A DNA stretch of 64,000 nt from Poa pratensis. Taxonomy: Eukaryota > Streptophyta > Magnoliopsida > Poales > Poaceae. The notes under the pieces are model-generated. The model did no database searches and was not told the DNA's origin. It saw only the letters and a program-made list of their open reading frames with translations. The DNA lies in NCBI GenBank assembly GCA_947311845.1, contig CAMZMU010000096.1, positions 17,957,833 to 18,021,832 of the forward strand, written 5' to 3'. Below are positions 11,926 to 24,302 of the stretch, piece by piece (the first letter of the stretch is position 1; each line of letters opens with the position of its first letter). A program made the position numbers and the translations under genes.

Positions 11926-13260
11926 CTATGCAATTGGGATCTTGTAAGAAAATAAATCATTGAAACACAATGCAAGTAGCATAGGAAGATATTTCAAGAG
12001 CAATTTCAAGACCTTGAACTTAAAGAGAGGAAATGTAATAATATTGAAATGTCTAGAGCCATATTTTCCCCTCTCATAATAGTTACAAGTAGTGGAAACA
12101 AATTTGACAAAGGAACTTTTAGGTTGGTGCAACTTTGCAAGCTTAGGAACATATAGAGGATTATTAAAACTATCATGTAAGATATTAGCATGTTTTCCTC
12201 TCTCAAAATAATTGCAAGAAGCACCATAAACATGATGGTTGTGGGTGAAATGGTTATTAGTGTAAGATAATTTCAGCCCACATAAGTACTTCTTAACATA
12301 AGCAATTTTATCCTCCATGGTATGATTAGGAGAATTTAAGAACAAAGTAGGACTCTCATGAGTAAGAGTACCATCACAAACAGCAAGTATATCATTTTTA
12401 TCCTCACATAAATTTGTAACAACTTCTAAACGTTGAGGATCATCATCCAAAGCATTATCATATAGCATATTTAAGCAATACTCATCATTATTATCCAAAT
12501 TATTATCAATAATGTTATCATTAGGCGTAGGTTGATATTCCTCCTCATCATCAGAATCATTAAGGAAAAGTTTATCATCAACAAAATTTTGAGTGTTACC
12601 CTCATCCATAGGTGGTGAAGGTGGATGGTTCTTCTCTTCATTCTCTAGTTGTTCATCATCTTCATCATCTTCTTGGGGTTGCATGGGCATCCCCAAGCTT
12701 AGGTCTTTATCCTCTTCTTCACATACTTCCTCTTCCAAGCTTATGTTTTCATCATCCTCTTCCTGCAAAACATCATCACTTTCGTGGGGAACCTTGCTCC
12801 TCTCTTTATAGTCAACAACATAAATATTTTGAGAGAAGTTGGCTATGCAATATTCAAGAATAGAAGTGACCTCTTTTTCGAATCTCTTAACTCTAGGGCA
12901 AGTTTCATTTTCATAAGCAAAGGTGTGCAATTCACAAGATGCATAATAAGTAATAAATTCCTCTACTTGTTCCATCCCTAAATGAGTATAATCATTAGTA
13001 TTGTAAGATACTATAACACGTTCTTCATGGAACTTACATTGAAATCCAAAGTGTCTTTTTGGATAATTAGAGCAACAAGTTGTATTACTATGGAATAAAA
13101 GCCACTCTCCAGCAATATATTTTAATCTTTCCATGAAACCTTCTAGTCTTATCCCTTCTGTTGACTTTCTAAATTCCTTAGCAATTTTAAAAGCTTTCAT
13201 GTACCCAGAGTACCAATCCAACGTCCATTCCATTCCAGAAGTTTTTTTGGTATTTTCCAT
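11926..13260 (-). CDS. Orphan protein of non-autonomous LTR elements (444 aa)
   Basis: This is an uninterrupted 444-codon frame just inside the 5' LTR and PBS of element B, where gag would normally lie. It is not gag: there is no gag domain, zinc knuckle or protease. An N-terminal region (about residues 1-150) contains a Cys-rich GFQCKF and MEQVEEF block. The middle (about 155-270) is very acidic. Two Y-[FY]-E-R-G-K boxes (NYFERGKH, NYYERGKYG) follow, and the C-terminus is strongly hydrophobic (LKYLPMLLALCF) then FSYKIP. The same order appears in element E (41493-42401) and, broken, in element D. The function is unknown to me; the hydrophobic tail suggests membrane association. Confidence 0.6.
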   Translation of the reverse strand: MENTKKTSGMEWTLDWYSGYMKAFKIAKEFRKSTEGIRLEGFMERLKYIAGEWLLFHSNTTCCSNYPKRHFGFQCKFHEERVIVSYNTNDYTHLGMEQVEEFITYYASCELHTFAYENETCPRVKRFEKEVTSILEYCIANFSQNIYVVDYKERSKVPHESDDVLQEEDDENISLEEEVCEEEDKDLSLGMPMQPQEDDEDDEQLENEEKNHPPSPPMDEGNTQNFVDDKLFLNDSDDEEEYQPTPNDNIIDNNLDNNDEYCLNMLYDNALDDDPQRLEVVTNLCEDKNDILAVCDGTLTHESPTLFLNSPNHTMEDKIAYVKKYLCGLKLSYTNNHFTHNHHVYGASCNYFERGKHANILHDSFNNPLYVPKLAKLHQPKSSFVKFVSTTCNYYERGKYGSRHFNIITFPLFKFKVLKLLLKYLPMLLALCFNDLFSYKIPIA

Positions 13261-13368
13261 TTTTTAATTTTTTGTGTTTTTGATATATGGATGTATGCAA
13301 AACTAAACTAAATGCAAAACCGAAAATAAATATCTAGTGCAAACAAGAATAAAAACTTAAGCGCTACA

Positions 13369-13387
13369 CTCCCCGGCAACGGCGCCA
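13369..13387 (-). other. Primer binding site of element B
   Basis: On the plus strand the site reads CTCCCCGGCAACGGCGCCA, the 3' end of tRNA-Asp including CCA, 10 nt inside the right LTR. Confidence 0.85.
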
Positions 13388-13397
13388 GAAAATGTCT

Positions 13398-14895
13398 TGA
13401 TACCCACAAGTATAGGGGATCGTTGAAATCTTCAATGTGTAAGTATTAGTATCGATCCCACGAGGAGTAGAAGGTATAAGTATTTATCCTCTCAAATAAG
13501 AGTGTCACTTCTCTTATTATCTATGCACTAGACAAAGTAAAATGATGCAAGTGTTTTTGGGTTTTTGGTGTAAAGAATGCAAAGCTGAAAATAAAATATG
13601 ATGAGTGAAAGCTCTCAAAGAGAGAGAAATCCCAATCCTCTATGCAGCAAGAGGACAAGCTTGAGTGGTGTTTCCTATGCGTGGAAAACGTTCCCAAGGG
13701 CTACATGGATTTCATGGCATAAATATTTCTATTACAACAAGGTAACCATTTTGTCAAGTTTTAATCTTCTTTGGACGGAGCCATAATTAGGTGTAGCTAA
13801 ATAAATAAACTAAACCCCTTATGATGGATCTCATGGCCAAGTAAATGACTACACAAGAGTTATTAAGACATAAAGTCCCACCATAGCATTACACTCTAAG
13901 GTCCCCGATATAAATCCCCTCCTAATGCAACTTCATGACTCAATCTAGGGTTTACGTGTCCTCCCCAGTCTCCCTCAATTCATTACACTAGTGTGTTCTT
14001 CTATGAGCCCATAAAGGTGAAGTGAGGTGCAGTCGACGTTCGCACAACACCATCATAGAATTGCATCAAAGATAAAAACTAGACAAAATACCAACACATG
14101 TCATATATATATCATTGCCAATTCATCCTATGCCCCAGGAACATACGGGAACTACTCACAACGCCAAGACATGATATGATTCAATGGTGTAAGTGGTACA
14201 ACACAATCTGAAAATATAACTTCACCACCAAATAATTGCAAGTACTCAATCACAAACATGAATAGTAGCACAAGACAAGTATCTAGGGTATAGCAACTCT
14301 CAAACTACGAGGGGGATGAAGTGGATCACGAAGATGGTGATGGAGATGGAGGAGCCTTCCGGAGGAGATTCCGGCGGCGTTTCCCCCCCTCCGATCTTCT
14401 CCGGCGGCAGCCTTCTGTCTCCTGTTTCTTGGTTTTGTGTCTCTCCGCCGCCTCCTCGTGAAACTCCTCGGGTGACTATTTTTATAGATGGTTTTAGGTC
14501 AAGACGAAACCACGGAGACGAAAACGGACGGCATCGGAGCCACGATGATTAAAATAGGGGGTCCCACACGGCCATTGTACTTGGCCGCGTGGGCCCATCA
14601 CTTTCTGCCTTCTGGGCTCCGTTTGCTTGTTTTCTTCGCTCCGAGGTCTTCCTCCTTCCAAAATACTGACGCCTGAATTTTTCCATAATTTTTGGACGTC
14701 GTTTTGGTCCCTGAAACATAAAAGGAAAGAAATAGGGTTTTCTGCCTGCGCAGGGTTAATTACATAAAAGTAGGGGAACTTGTGAATTATTCCCAAAATC
14801 ATTATAAATCAATGATATAACCCTTATATGATGCAAATATGATTGGAATATAGGCAAAATAATGCAAAGTTCATGTATGCATTTTACATGCATCA
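13398..14895 (-). repeat. Right (5') LTR of element B
   Basis: 1498 bp, complete. It shares its start (TGATACCCACAAG) and its end (TTTTACATGCATCA) with 7456-8662. Confidence 0.9.
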
Positions 14896-15659
14896 ATGGC
14901 TTGCTTTTGGAAGTGAAAATTAAAGAAAGTTTAGAAAAAGCCCAAGTACCAGAAAATGTTTTTGATGACCGTCATGAAATATTTAATCTATATAATAGGG
15001 GAAGAAAAGTTGCGGAAGTTAAAATGCTTAGTGAAGTCAAGGAACCATTACTTGATTTAGAGAATTGTAGCTTGCATGAATTAATATCTATCTTACAAAG
15101 ATTTGCAAGTGATCCTTCCATCAATGTTAACCAAGCAGGTTTTGGTTCTTATATTGCTAATCATGTTTTAAAAGAAAAGATTGCTAGGTACAACCAAGAA
15201 GTTATGATACCACCTAAGCTTGTGGATATATGGATTCCCAAAGTACTAGTAACCATTGGAAAAGAGACACACCATGCTATATTAGATCTAGGATCTAGTG
15301 TCTCAGTTTTATCTAAAGAATTATATGAAGTTCTTGAATTAAAGAATCTTGAAAAATGCTCTATTGAACTTGCACTTGCTGATGATTCCATTAAACATGA
15401 TTTAGGAAAAGTAAGTGATGTTATGGTAGAGTTGCATATGATATTTGTGCCTGTTGATTTTCTAATCATGGATATGGGGAATAAAACCTCTAGTCCAATT
15501 ATTCTTAGAAGACCTTTTCTTCGTACCACAGGTGCTATCATTGATTCAAAAGAAGGGAATATGGAGTTTCAGTTTCCACACAAGAAGTGCATGGAACACT
15601 TCCCAAGGAAGAGGTACACATCAAAGTTCAAGCTCCATCATGAGCTTCGTTCACAATAA

Positions 15660-17290
15660 ATATCAAGTAAGAAGCCTAACTACATGGCTATAAAGAAAGC
15701 GCTTTACGGGAGGCAACCCGGTTATTTTAATTTTTGATTTTCTTTGTGTCCTCTTGCTGTAACAAGAGACTTAGTTTTTAGTTTTGTTTCTGGAATTTTT
15801 AATAAAGTGCCAAGTTTTACCTATTTTGGTTTGAAAAAGTTGCTATTTGCATTCGGAGATTTTATTCCAGCACGAATCTGTGCACGGTATGATTTTTAAT
15901 TCCTATTCTGTAACTCCGAATGAGCTGATATTTGAACTATAGTTGCAACTTTTCATCCTCTGTAAGCATGAATTTGTTCAGAATTTTTCGACATATTTAA
16001 GTAGGGTAGAAAAATACGTTTTGCTGCTGCTGTTTTTCTGGACAGATTCTGTCCCATTTTGTTTGATGCATTCTTTAAACTTTTAACTTGAATATTTTTG
16101 ATCCAATTGAGTTTATAAGTAGGCATACAACATTATACACTTTCTGGACATTCATATAAATTTTTGTTTAAAGTTTTTATGCAGCAAGCAATTCGTTTGT
16201 CTATCACTACTAATGTCGCCCCACAGAAAAGAAATGGGAGAAACGGTGTTTTGAAGTTTTTTCACATGGATTAGAGGAGATGCACCAAGAGCTATCCAAG
16301 GATGGTGAAAACCATAAGCTTGGGGATGTGAAGACAACCCCACTGGACCAACACACTCTCGGTTTGCACACGTCTAACTTCTGTTTTTGATCAATGCACT
16401 TTATCGCATAAACTTGGAGCGTCTTTTATTTGCTTTTTATTTCGGTTTGATTTTTTTTGTTTGTCTTGAGACCACCACTATCATTTATATATGAGAGAGC
16501 TACTGGAAATTTGGGTTGAATTAAGTTGGATGCTATTAAAAAGATTGGGAAAGGGATGTTTGAGTTGATTCAAAAAGATACATATAGTTGCATGATTCAT
16601 ATGCTTTTAATGAATATTAATTTGCAAGTGTTTTATCAAGAGCTATCCTTTATTCATGTTTTGATGCTGAATGTTACTTTACTTTGTTTAACATGGATTG
16701 GCTAGTTCTATGGACACTTATGCATGCATTTAGACGGTCAACTTTCTCCCTCTTGCTAGCCCAAAATTCCAACAAGTAAAAACTTGTTTTCCAACACCTT
16801 CAACCAAAGTTTTTCCAGTGAGTCCACCATATCTACCTATTAGCTTTATGCTATTCCGAGTATGTTTATCATGTTATTTTGTATTATCTATACTTCTGAA
16901 CTAAAATGCTTATGTTATTGATTGTTATGGGAAAAGTTGGTTAAAGAGCTCTCACGAACTTGATACACACCTTACTTTTATTGCACTTAATAAACATGAA
17001 CCATTGTGATTAAAATTATGAAGTTGTGAGATTGACAAGAGTCTTGGTTGGGAGTTACCTCATATGTGCTGTCACATGGCAAGCTTTCAACGTGCTCTTT
17101 ATATTTTGTTGATATCATGTACTTTTGTTTATGGATGCTTATCATGGTGCCAAATAAATGCGAAAACTTAGTGAGTTTAATGAGTTTGTATAAATGGCTA
17201 GAGAGACGTCTGGGCCGCTAATCTAAGCCATGCATCATTCATGGTGGAAATTTACTTACATGCTATGGTGAACCTTCAGTGATGCACCCC
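15660..17290 (+). other. Non-coding internal region of element A, left part
   Basis: No gene seen. It opens with the conserved TATAAAGAAAGCGCTTTACG box right after the protease stop. It is the reverse complement of the internal regions of B, C and E. A TAAGCTTGGGGATG motif lies at about 16316-16329. Confidence 0.75.
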
Positions 17291-18740
17291 TGATGATCCC
17301 GAAGAGCAAGTCTTGATGCCTGCACAAATAACGGGATTTAGGTTGAGACTCCAAGTGCAGAGTGTATAGTATAGTGGAAGACAGTTTTCCCCACGAGGGG
17401 TGACTCGAGGGTTTAATATCGAACTCTCGGGGAATCTGCAGTGGTAGATTTATCTTCTTATCCTTCTTTTGGTTACCTACAAAACAAGGTTAGATGTTTT
17501 GGTCCTCAACCTCACCTGTGGTTGTCAAGCACAAGGTGTAAGAATGATATCAGGATAGTTATGCAATGCAAACAAGAAATAAATATGCAATGATGGTGGA
17601 TGCAATGATAAATGATATTTTTGGGTTTTTGAGTGATGTATGCAAGATGAAAAGTATTTTTGTATTTTCGGATTTAATGATGGCTGAAATAGAAAAGTGG
17701 TATATGGTGTTGGAAAGGTGTTTCTTATGATTAAAAATGGACTGGGGTTCATGGTTTCACAAATGCACTCTCTCTTTATAAAGTGGTAGACAATGGAACA
17801 CACCCTAGTGAGGTAACAAAGTAAGGTAAAGATACCAAAGTGGATCGCAGAACTTTCTCTCACGTTCACTGCACTAGCCACCCCCGTTACTCCAACTAAT
17901 GCACACGTTCCCCCACACACGCTCTCATAAACATGCTTGATCAAAACAAGTAGACAAGAACGGGGTACATAATATGCATCTATACTCATAACTGAAACAA
18001 ACATTGCAATCTCAAACATATATTAACTCATAAAGATCCACCACAAAGGTATTACAACGGTGACCGTAATCATGTTCAGCAGCTCATACGGTGCTAATTA
18101 GTGAAGCTCAAGAGAGGAGAGATACATAAGTTACTTCCACAAACCCATAGTCCAGAGGTGGACTACTCCCTCTTCATCATGGAGACGGTGGAGAAGTCGA
18201 TGGAGAAGATGGAGACCACGCCGGCAGCGCCCCGCCGGAGTTTTCCCCCTCCAATCTGCAGCTCCTGATCTCCGTTTCGGTGTTTCTGTGTTTGTGCGGC
18301 GCTCCTTCCAGAGAACGTCGGGGGACCTTTTTTATAGGCGTTTTTAGGTCAAGACGATGTCGGTGGAGAAGAGATCGAAGGCAACGGAGCCACGAGGCCC
18401 AACGGGTGGGTCCCACGCGGCCTGGTACTGTGGCCGCGTGGGCCATGCCGTTTGGCCCTCGGGCCTCCGTTTGCTCGCTTCCTTTTTCCGTAGTCCTTCT
18501 TCCTTCCAAATATTGACGCCCGTAAATTTCCAGGTGATTTCGTTGACGTTTGGGTCCCTGAAACATTAAAATACAAAACTAGGGTTTTCTGCCTGTGCAG
18601 GGTTAATTCCAAATAAATGGAAAACTATGAATATTCCCAAAATCATGATAAAACATTGATATAACCCTTATATGATGCAAATATGATTGGAATATAAGCA
18701 ATTAAAGTGCAAAGTTCATGTATGCATTTTACATGCATCA
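17291..18740 (-). repeat. Left (3') LTR of element C, with internal deletion
   Basis: 1450 bp against 1724 bp for the sister LTR. The missing block corresponds to about 23087-23361 in the right LTR; the junction is at about 17803, where ACACAC runs straight into CCTAGTGAGG. Confidence 0.88.
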
Positions 18741-20945
18741 ACATCCCCAAGCTTAATCCATGCTCGTCCTCGAGTATGAAGATGATAAAACTAACATGGA
18801 CTTTGCAATTTAATACTTAACAATGATATCAAAGATGATTACTATTGCTACATATAGTCAAATGATTCATTCTTCAAAGGAGTAGCAATATGCAAATAGT
18901 TTATGAAGTGATATCAAGTATTCAAGACAAGGATGTTCATTGATAGTTCACAAAGTGTAACATGGTAGCAAGTAATATGGAACACATGTATGCATAATGA
19001 TAAGTAGAACATCCTACAATGGTCATAGAGTGTAGATGAAAATCTGAATATGATAGGTGTACACTTTGGAAAGATGTATATGTGAGTAGAGGTAAAGCAT
19101 GCATAAGTTTCATCCAACTTCCAAACTCTTCTACTTAAGTTAATGATTGCAATAAGGTATTCATTGGTGTCAAGCTCTCATTGCCCCTATCATAGCATCT
19201 TGAATGATTAAGGTTAAAGTGAAAGCAAATATGAGTAGTGTGCTTGATAAAGTAAAGGTTGGATGTCTCATGCCCCTTGAATACAAGTACCTACACCATG
19301 ATTACTCAACTTAGGAAACAAAGCAAGTTCAAGTTATATATCATTGTAAGTAATAATAGTATCATCAAGAGCGTCAACTGGGGTACCTCTTGTCCCAGAT
19401 ATGGAACAAGCCCATATCAAAATGACAAGACAAACAAACAAATGAACAATCTCAACACCCTTTTTATTTACCATTGGAATAGCTTTTTATTGCAAGGTGT
19501 CATAGAAATTCACCATAGTATGTAAGTAAATTTCCACCATGAATGATGCATGGCTTAGATTAGCGGCCCAGGCGTCTCTCTAACCATTTATACAAACTCA
19601 TTTAAACTCTTCATTTCCACCTCATTTCACATGATAAGCATCCATAAACAAAAGTACATGATATCAACTAAATGAGATGAAGGAGCATGTTGAAAGCTTG
19701 CATGTGACAGCACATATGGGCTAACTCCCAACCCAACATTTATCAAGCCACAGCATCATAATCTTAATCACAATGGGTCATGTTTTATTATGCAATAGAA
19801 ATGTGCATCAAGTTCGTGAGAGCTATATAACCAATTTTTTCCATTGCAATCAATAACATAAACATTTTCATTCAGAGGTAAGATAACACAAAACATGTTA
19901 AACATACTCGGAATAGCATAAAGCAATAGGTAGATATGGTGGACTCACTGGAATAACTTTGGTTGAAGGTGTTGGAAACAAGTTTTTGCTTGTTGGAGTT
20001 TTTGGGCTAGCAAAAGGGAGAAAGTTGACCATCTAGATGCATGCATGAGTGTCCATAGAACTAACTAATCCATGTTAAACCAAGTAAATAACAATCAGCA
20101 CCAAAACATGAATAAGTGATAGCTCTACAAAAAGAATTTGCAAACTATTACTCATAAACAAGCTCATGAATCATGCAACTATATGTATCATTAAAAATCA
20201 AGTCAAACATCCCTTTTCCCAATCTTATAAAAGCATCCAACATATTTCAACCCATATTTCCAGTAGCTCTCTCATATATAATTGATAGTGTGGTGGTCTC
20301 TCAAGACTCAAACAAAAACAAAAAAGACGCTCCAAGTTTATGCGATAAAGTGTTTCGATCGAAAAACAGAAGTTGGACGTGTGCAAACCGAGAGTGTGTA
20401 GGTCCAGCGGGGTTGTCTTCACATCCCCAAGCTTATGGTCTTCACCATCCTTGGATAGCTCTTGGTGCATCTCCTCCAATCCCTGTGAAAAAACTTCAAA
20501 ACACCGTTTCTCCCATCTCTTTTCTGTGGGGTGCATTAATAGTGATAAACAAATAGGTTCCTTGCTGCATATAATCCTTGAACAAAAATTCATATGAATG
20601 TCCAGAAAGTATATAATGTTGTATGCCTACTCATAAACTCAATTGGATCAAAAAGATTCAACTTAAAAGCTCAAAGCATGCATCAAACAAAATGGGACAG
20701 AATCTGTCCAGAAAAACAGCAGCAGCAAAACGTATTTTTCTACCCTACCAAACTTTCTCGAAAAATTCCGAAAAAATTCATGCATACAGAGGATGAAAAG
20801 TTGCAACTACAGTTCAAATATGAGCTCATTCGGAGTTACAGAATAAGAATTAAAAATCATACCGTGCACTGACTCGTGCAGGAATAAAATCTCCGAACGC
20901 TATAAGCAACTTTTCAAACCAAAAAGGGTAAAACTTGGCACTTTA
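18741..20945 (-). other. Non-coding internal region of element C
   Basis: No coding region. It is related to the internal regions of A, B and E, with CATCCCCAAGCTTA motifs at about 18742 and 20412. The box with AAAGCGCTTT that follows the coding region in A, B and E is missing here. Confidence 0.7.
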
Positions 20946-22309
20946 TTAAAAACTCCAGAACCTAATTGTTATTTTATTGGGGACGAAACTCATGAGGGAG
21001 CTTGAACTTTGATGTTCCCTCTTCCTTGGAAAGTGTTCCATGCACTTCTTGTGTGGAAACTGAAACTTTACATTCCCTTCCTTTGAATCAATGATAGCAC
21101 CTGTGGTACGAAGAAAAGGTCTTCCAAGAATAATAGGACTAGAGGTTTTATTCCCCATATCCATGATTAGAAAATCCACAGGCACAAAAGTCATATGTAA
21201 CTCTACCATAACATCACTTACTTTCCCAAAGCATGTTTAATAGAGTCATCAGCAAGTGCTAGTTCAATAGAGCATTTTTCAAGATTTTTCAATTCAAGCA
21301 CTTCATATAGTTCTTTAGATAAAACAGAGACACTAGATCCTAGATCAAGTATGGCATGGTGTGTCTCTTTTCCAATAGTTACTAGTACCTTAGGTATCCA
21401 CATATCCCCAAGCTTAGGTGGTATCATAGCCTCTTGGTTGTACCTAGCAATCTTTTCTTTCAAGACATGATTAGCAATATAAGAACCAAAACCTGCTTGG
21501 TTAGTGTTGATGGAAGGATCACTTGCAAATTTTTGTAAGATAGATATTAATTCATGCAAGCTACAATTTTCTAAGTCAAGCAAAGGATCCTTGACTTCAT
21601 TAAGCATTTTAACTTCCTCAACTTTCTTTTCCCTATTGTATAGGTTGAATATTTCATAACGGTCATCAAAGACATCTTCAGGTACTTGGGCTTTTTCTAA
21701 ACTTTCTTTAATTCTTACTTCCAAAAGCAAGCCATCAAGTAAATAGTGAGCATCATTAGCAGCAGTATTCATGAAGGAATCCTCACATTCATTATCCAAA
21801 AAGACCCTAGAGGTTTCAGTCAAACCTCTATAAAACACATGCATGAGCATCCAATCTCTAAGACCATGTTCCATTCCAAAAGCTATGCCTCTAAACCTTT
21901 CCCATGTTTTCACTAGAGGTTCATCCTCTTCTTGTTTAAAGGTGATAAGTACTTGTCTTAGGTTACAAATCTTTTCAATGGAACAAAATCTTTCAACGAA
22001 AGCAGCTTTTAAATTAAACCAAGTGCTAAAATTTCCAGGTGGCCATCTTAATATCCAATCTAAGGCTTTTCCACCTAGGGAGTAAGGAAAAAGCTTAATT
22101 TTAACATTAGCATGGCTCAAGTTTAACATTTTGCACCTTTCATCAAACTTCTTAAGATGTGGTATAGGATCTTCTTTAGGTTTCCCATAAAAACGGTGTT
22201 CATAAATCACTTTCATGATATTAGGATCTACAACACATTTCTCAATAGGAATATTCATATCTTGGGGAAAGTTCTTAACACTAAATGGCCAAAAGGTTCG
22301 TTTCTCCAT
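20946..22309 (-). pseudogene. Element C gag-protease, one frameshift
   Basis: The frame starts at 22309 (MEKRTFWPFSVKNF) and runs as gag plus the beginning of protease to 21218. A one-base loss in an A-run (relative to element A) then shifts the frame at about 21220. The rest of the protease continues in another frame to 20946. Gag signature: FPYSLGGKALDWI. Protease signatures: ILDLGSSVSVL (active-site Asp) and PIILGRPFLR. The PR C-terminus reads through into PRKREHQ and beyond, differing from element A. It lies directly downstream of PBS and leader, as expected for gag. Confidence 0.8.
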
Positions 22310-22545
22310 TTTAGCAAGTTTTTTTTGGTATTTTTAATTTTTTATGCAAAACTGAAATAAATATGATATGATATGCAATGACACTAACAAAACAAATAAA
22401 TTGCTTTGTAAGTAAAGATGGATAAGATGGTGCTCACGTAGGTGCAACCTCCCCAAGCTTAGGTGTTAGCACAAGTTGGTGACGTTGACTTTGTTGTGAA
22501 TGAATGCGATGATGCACACCCTTGGATAAATCTCTCAGCTACGAT

Positions 22546-22563
22546 TCCCCGGCAACGGCGCCA
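22546..22563 (-). other. Primer binding site of element C
   Basis: The plus strand reads TCCCCGGCAACGGCGCCA, tRNA-Asp type, 10 nt from the right LTR. Confidence 0.85.
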
Positions 22564-22573
22564 GAAAACGTCT

Positions 22574-24297
22574 TGATGATCCCGAAGAGCAAGTCTTGAT
22601 GCCTGCACAAATAACGGGATTTAGGTTGAGACTCCAAGTGCAGAGTGTATAGTATAGTGGAAGACAGTTTTCCCCACGAGGGGTGACTCGAGGGTTTAAT
22701 ATCGAACTCTCGGGGAATCTGCAGTGGTAGATTTATCTTCTTATCCTTCTTTTGGTTACCTACAAAACAAGGTTAGATGTTTTGGTCCTCAACCTCACCT
22801 GTGGTTGTCAAGCACAAGGTGTAAGAATGATATCAGGATAGTTATGCAATGCAAACAAGAAATAAATATGCAATGATGGTGGATGCAATGATAAATGATA
22901 TTTTTGGGTTTTTGAATGATGTATGCAAGATGAAAAGTATTTTTGTATTTTCGGATTTAATGATGGCTGAAAATAGAAAAGTGGTATATGGTGTTGGAAA
23001 GGTGTTTCTTATGATTAAAAATGGACTGGGGTTCATGGTTTCACAAATGCACTCTCTCTTTATAAAGTGGTAGACAATGGAACACACACAGTTAACATAT
23101 GAGATTGCAACACAGGGTTTGATAACAAGTTACTTAGATATATGGGCATCACGTCCTAACATAGAGATCTTTTGGTTATTAACCTCTCTTATACTCCACC
23201 AAGATGCGAACTAAATCATAACACCTCAGTAATTAAGATAACTCAGAGTATAGCATTAAGTATCATGACATGAAGTGAAAATAAGAACATGCTAGATCTA
23301 GTCATGGAGTAGTGGCAATGGTCACGCCCACATCCCCGGTAGCATGGTATTTTAGTTTATCCCTAGTGAGGTAACAAAGTAAGGTAAAGATACCAAAGTG
23401 GATCGCAGAACTTTCTCTCACGTTCACTGCACTAGCCACCCCCGTTACTCCAACTAATGCACACGTTCCCCCACACACGCTCTCATAAACATGCTTGATC
23501 AAAACAAGTATACAAGAACGGGGTACATAATATGCATCTATACTCATAACTGAAACAAACATTGCAATCTCAAACATATATTAACTCATAAAGATCCACC
23601 ACAAAGGTATTACAAATGACCGTAATCATGTTCAGCAGCTCATACGGTGCTAATTAGTGAAGCTCAAGAGAGGAGAGATACATAAGTTACTTCCACAAAC
23701 CCATAGTCCAGAGGTGGACTACTCCCTCTTCATCATGGAGACGGTGGAGAAGTCGATGGAGAAGATGGAGACCACGCGGCAGCGCCCCGCCGAGTTTTCC
23801 CCCTCCAATCTGCAGCTCCTGATCTCCGTTTCGGTGTTTCTGTGTTTGTGCGGCGCTCTTCCAGAGAACGACGGGGGACCTTTTTTATAGGCGTTTTTAG
23901 GTCAAGACGATGTCGGTGGAGAAGAGATCGAAGGCAACGGAGCCACGAGGCCCGAACGAGTGGGTCCCACGCGGCCTGGTACTGTGGCCGCGTGGGCCAT
24001 GCTCGTTTCGCCCTCGGGCCTCCGTTTGCTCGCTTCCTTTTTCCGTAATCCTTCTTCCTTCCAAATATTGACGCCCGTAAATTTCCAGGTGATTTCGTTG
24101 ACGTTTGGGTCCCTGAAACATTAAAGTACAAAACTAGGGTTTTCTGCCTGTGCAGGGTTAATTCCAAATAAATGGGAAAACTATGAAGTATTCCCAAAAT
24201 CATGATAAAACATTGATATAACCCTTATATGATGCAAATATGATTGGAATATAAGCAATTAAAGTGCAAAGTTCATGTATGCATTTTACATGCATCA
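22574..24297 (-). repeat. Right (5') LTR of element C
   Basis: 1724 bp, complete, beginning TGATGATCCCGAAGAGC and ending TTTTACATGCATCA. It is followed by the ACCCC target copy. Confidence 0.9.
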
Positions 24298-24302
24298 ACC
24301 CC

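Larger units (their letters stand above)
7456..14895 (-). mobile_element. Element B: non-autonomous LTR retrotransposon inside A
   Basis: LTRs lie at 7456-8662 and 13398-14895, with PBS on the minus strand at 13369-13387 and a polypurine tract next to 8662. The target duplication is ATGAC (7451-7455) versus ATGGC (14896-14900), one mutation apart. The element inserted into the gag frame of A in the opposite direction. Its only sizeable frame is an orphan ORF at 11926-13260; no gag, protease or polymerase is present. Both LTRs begin TGATACCCACAAGTATAGGG and end with the TGTAAAATGCAT-type hairpin tip. Confidence 0.88.
6868..15659 (+). pseudogene. Element A gag-protease, broken by element B
   Basis: Coding pieces 6868-7455 and 14901-15659 join exactly in frame once element B and one target copy are removed, giving about 448 codons. 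The first piece is a retrotransposon gag domain, with the signature FPYSLAGKALDWI and the W-F-N-L-K...F-I-E-R-F pattern. The second contains a retropepsin-like protease, with catalytic motif ILDLGSSVSVL and the later ILRRPFL (usually ILGRPFL). Element C carries the intact equivalent LLDGLLLEV across the B insertion point, confirming the join. A TGA at 7282-7284 replaces the Trp codon seen in element C (KTWERF), so this copy was also dead before or after B arrived. No polymerase domain follows the stop at 15657. Confidence 0.8.
17291..24297 (-). mobile_element. Element C: non-autonomous gag-protease LTR retrotransposon inside A
   Basis: LTRs lie at 17291-18740 and 22574-24297, with TSD ACCCC at 17286-17290 and 24298-24302, PBS at 22546-22563 on the minus strand and a polypurine tract beside 18740. 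It belongs to the same subfamily as A by gag-protease and by most of the LTR, but its outer U5 end (TGATGATCCCGAAGAGC) differs from A's. It has no reverse transcriptase or integrase. It was inserted into the non-coding part of A in the opposite orientation. Confidence 0.88.

Noticed and set aside
21843..22360. Plus-strand frames opposite gag of element C
   Set aside because: They are antisense to a clear gag reading frame.
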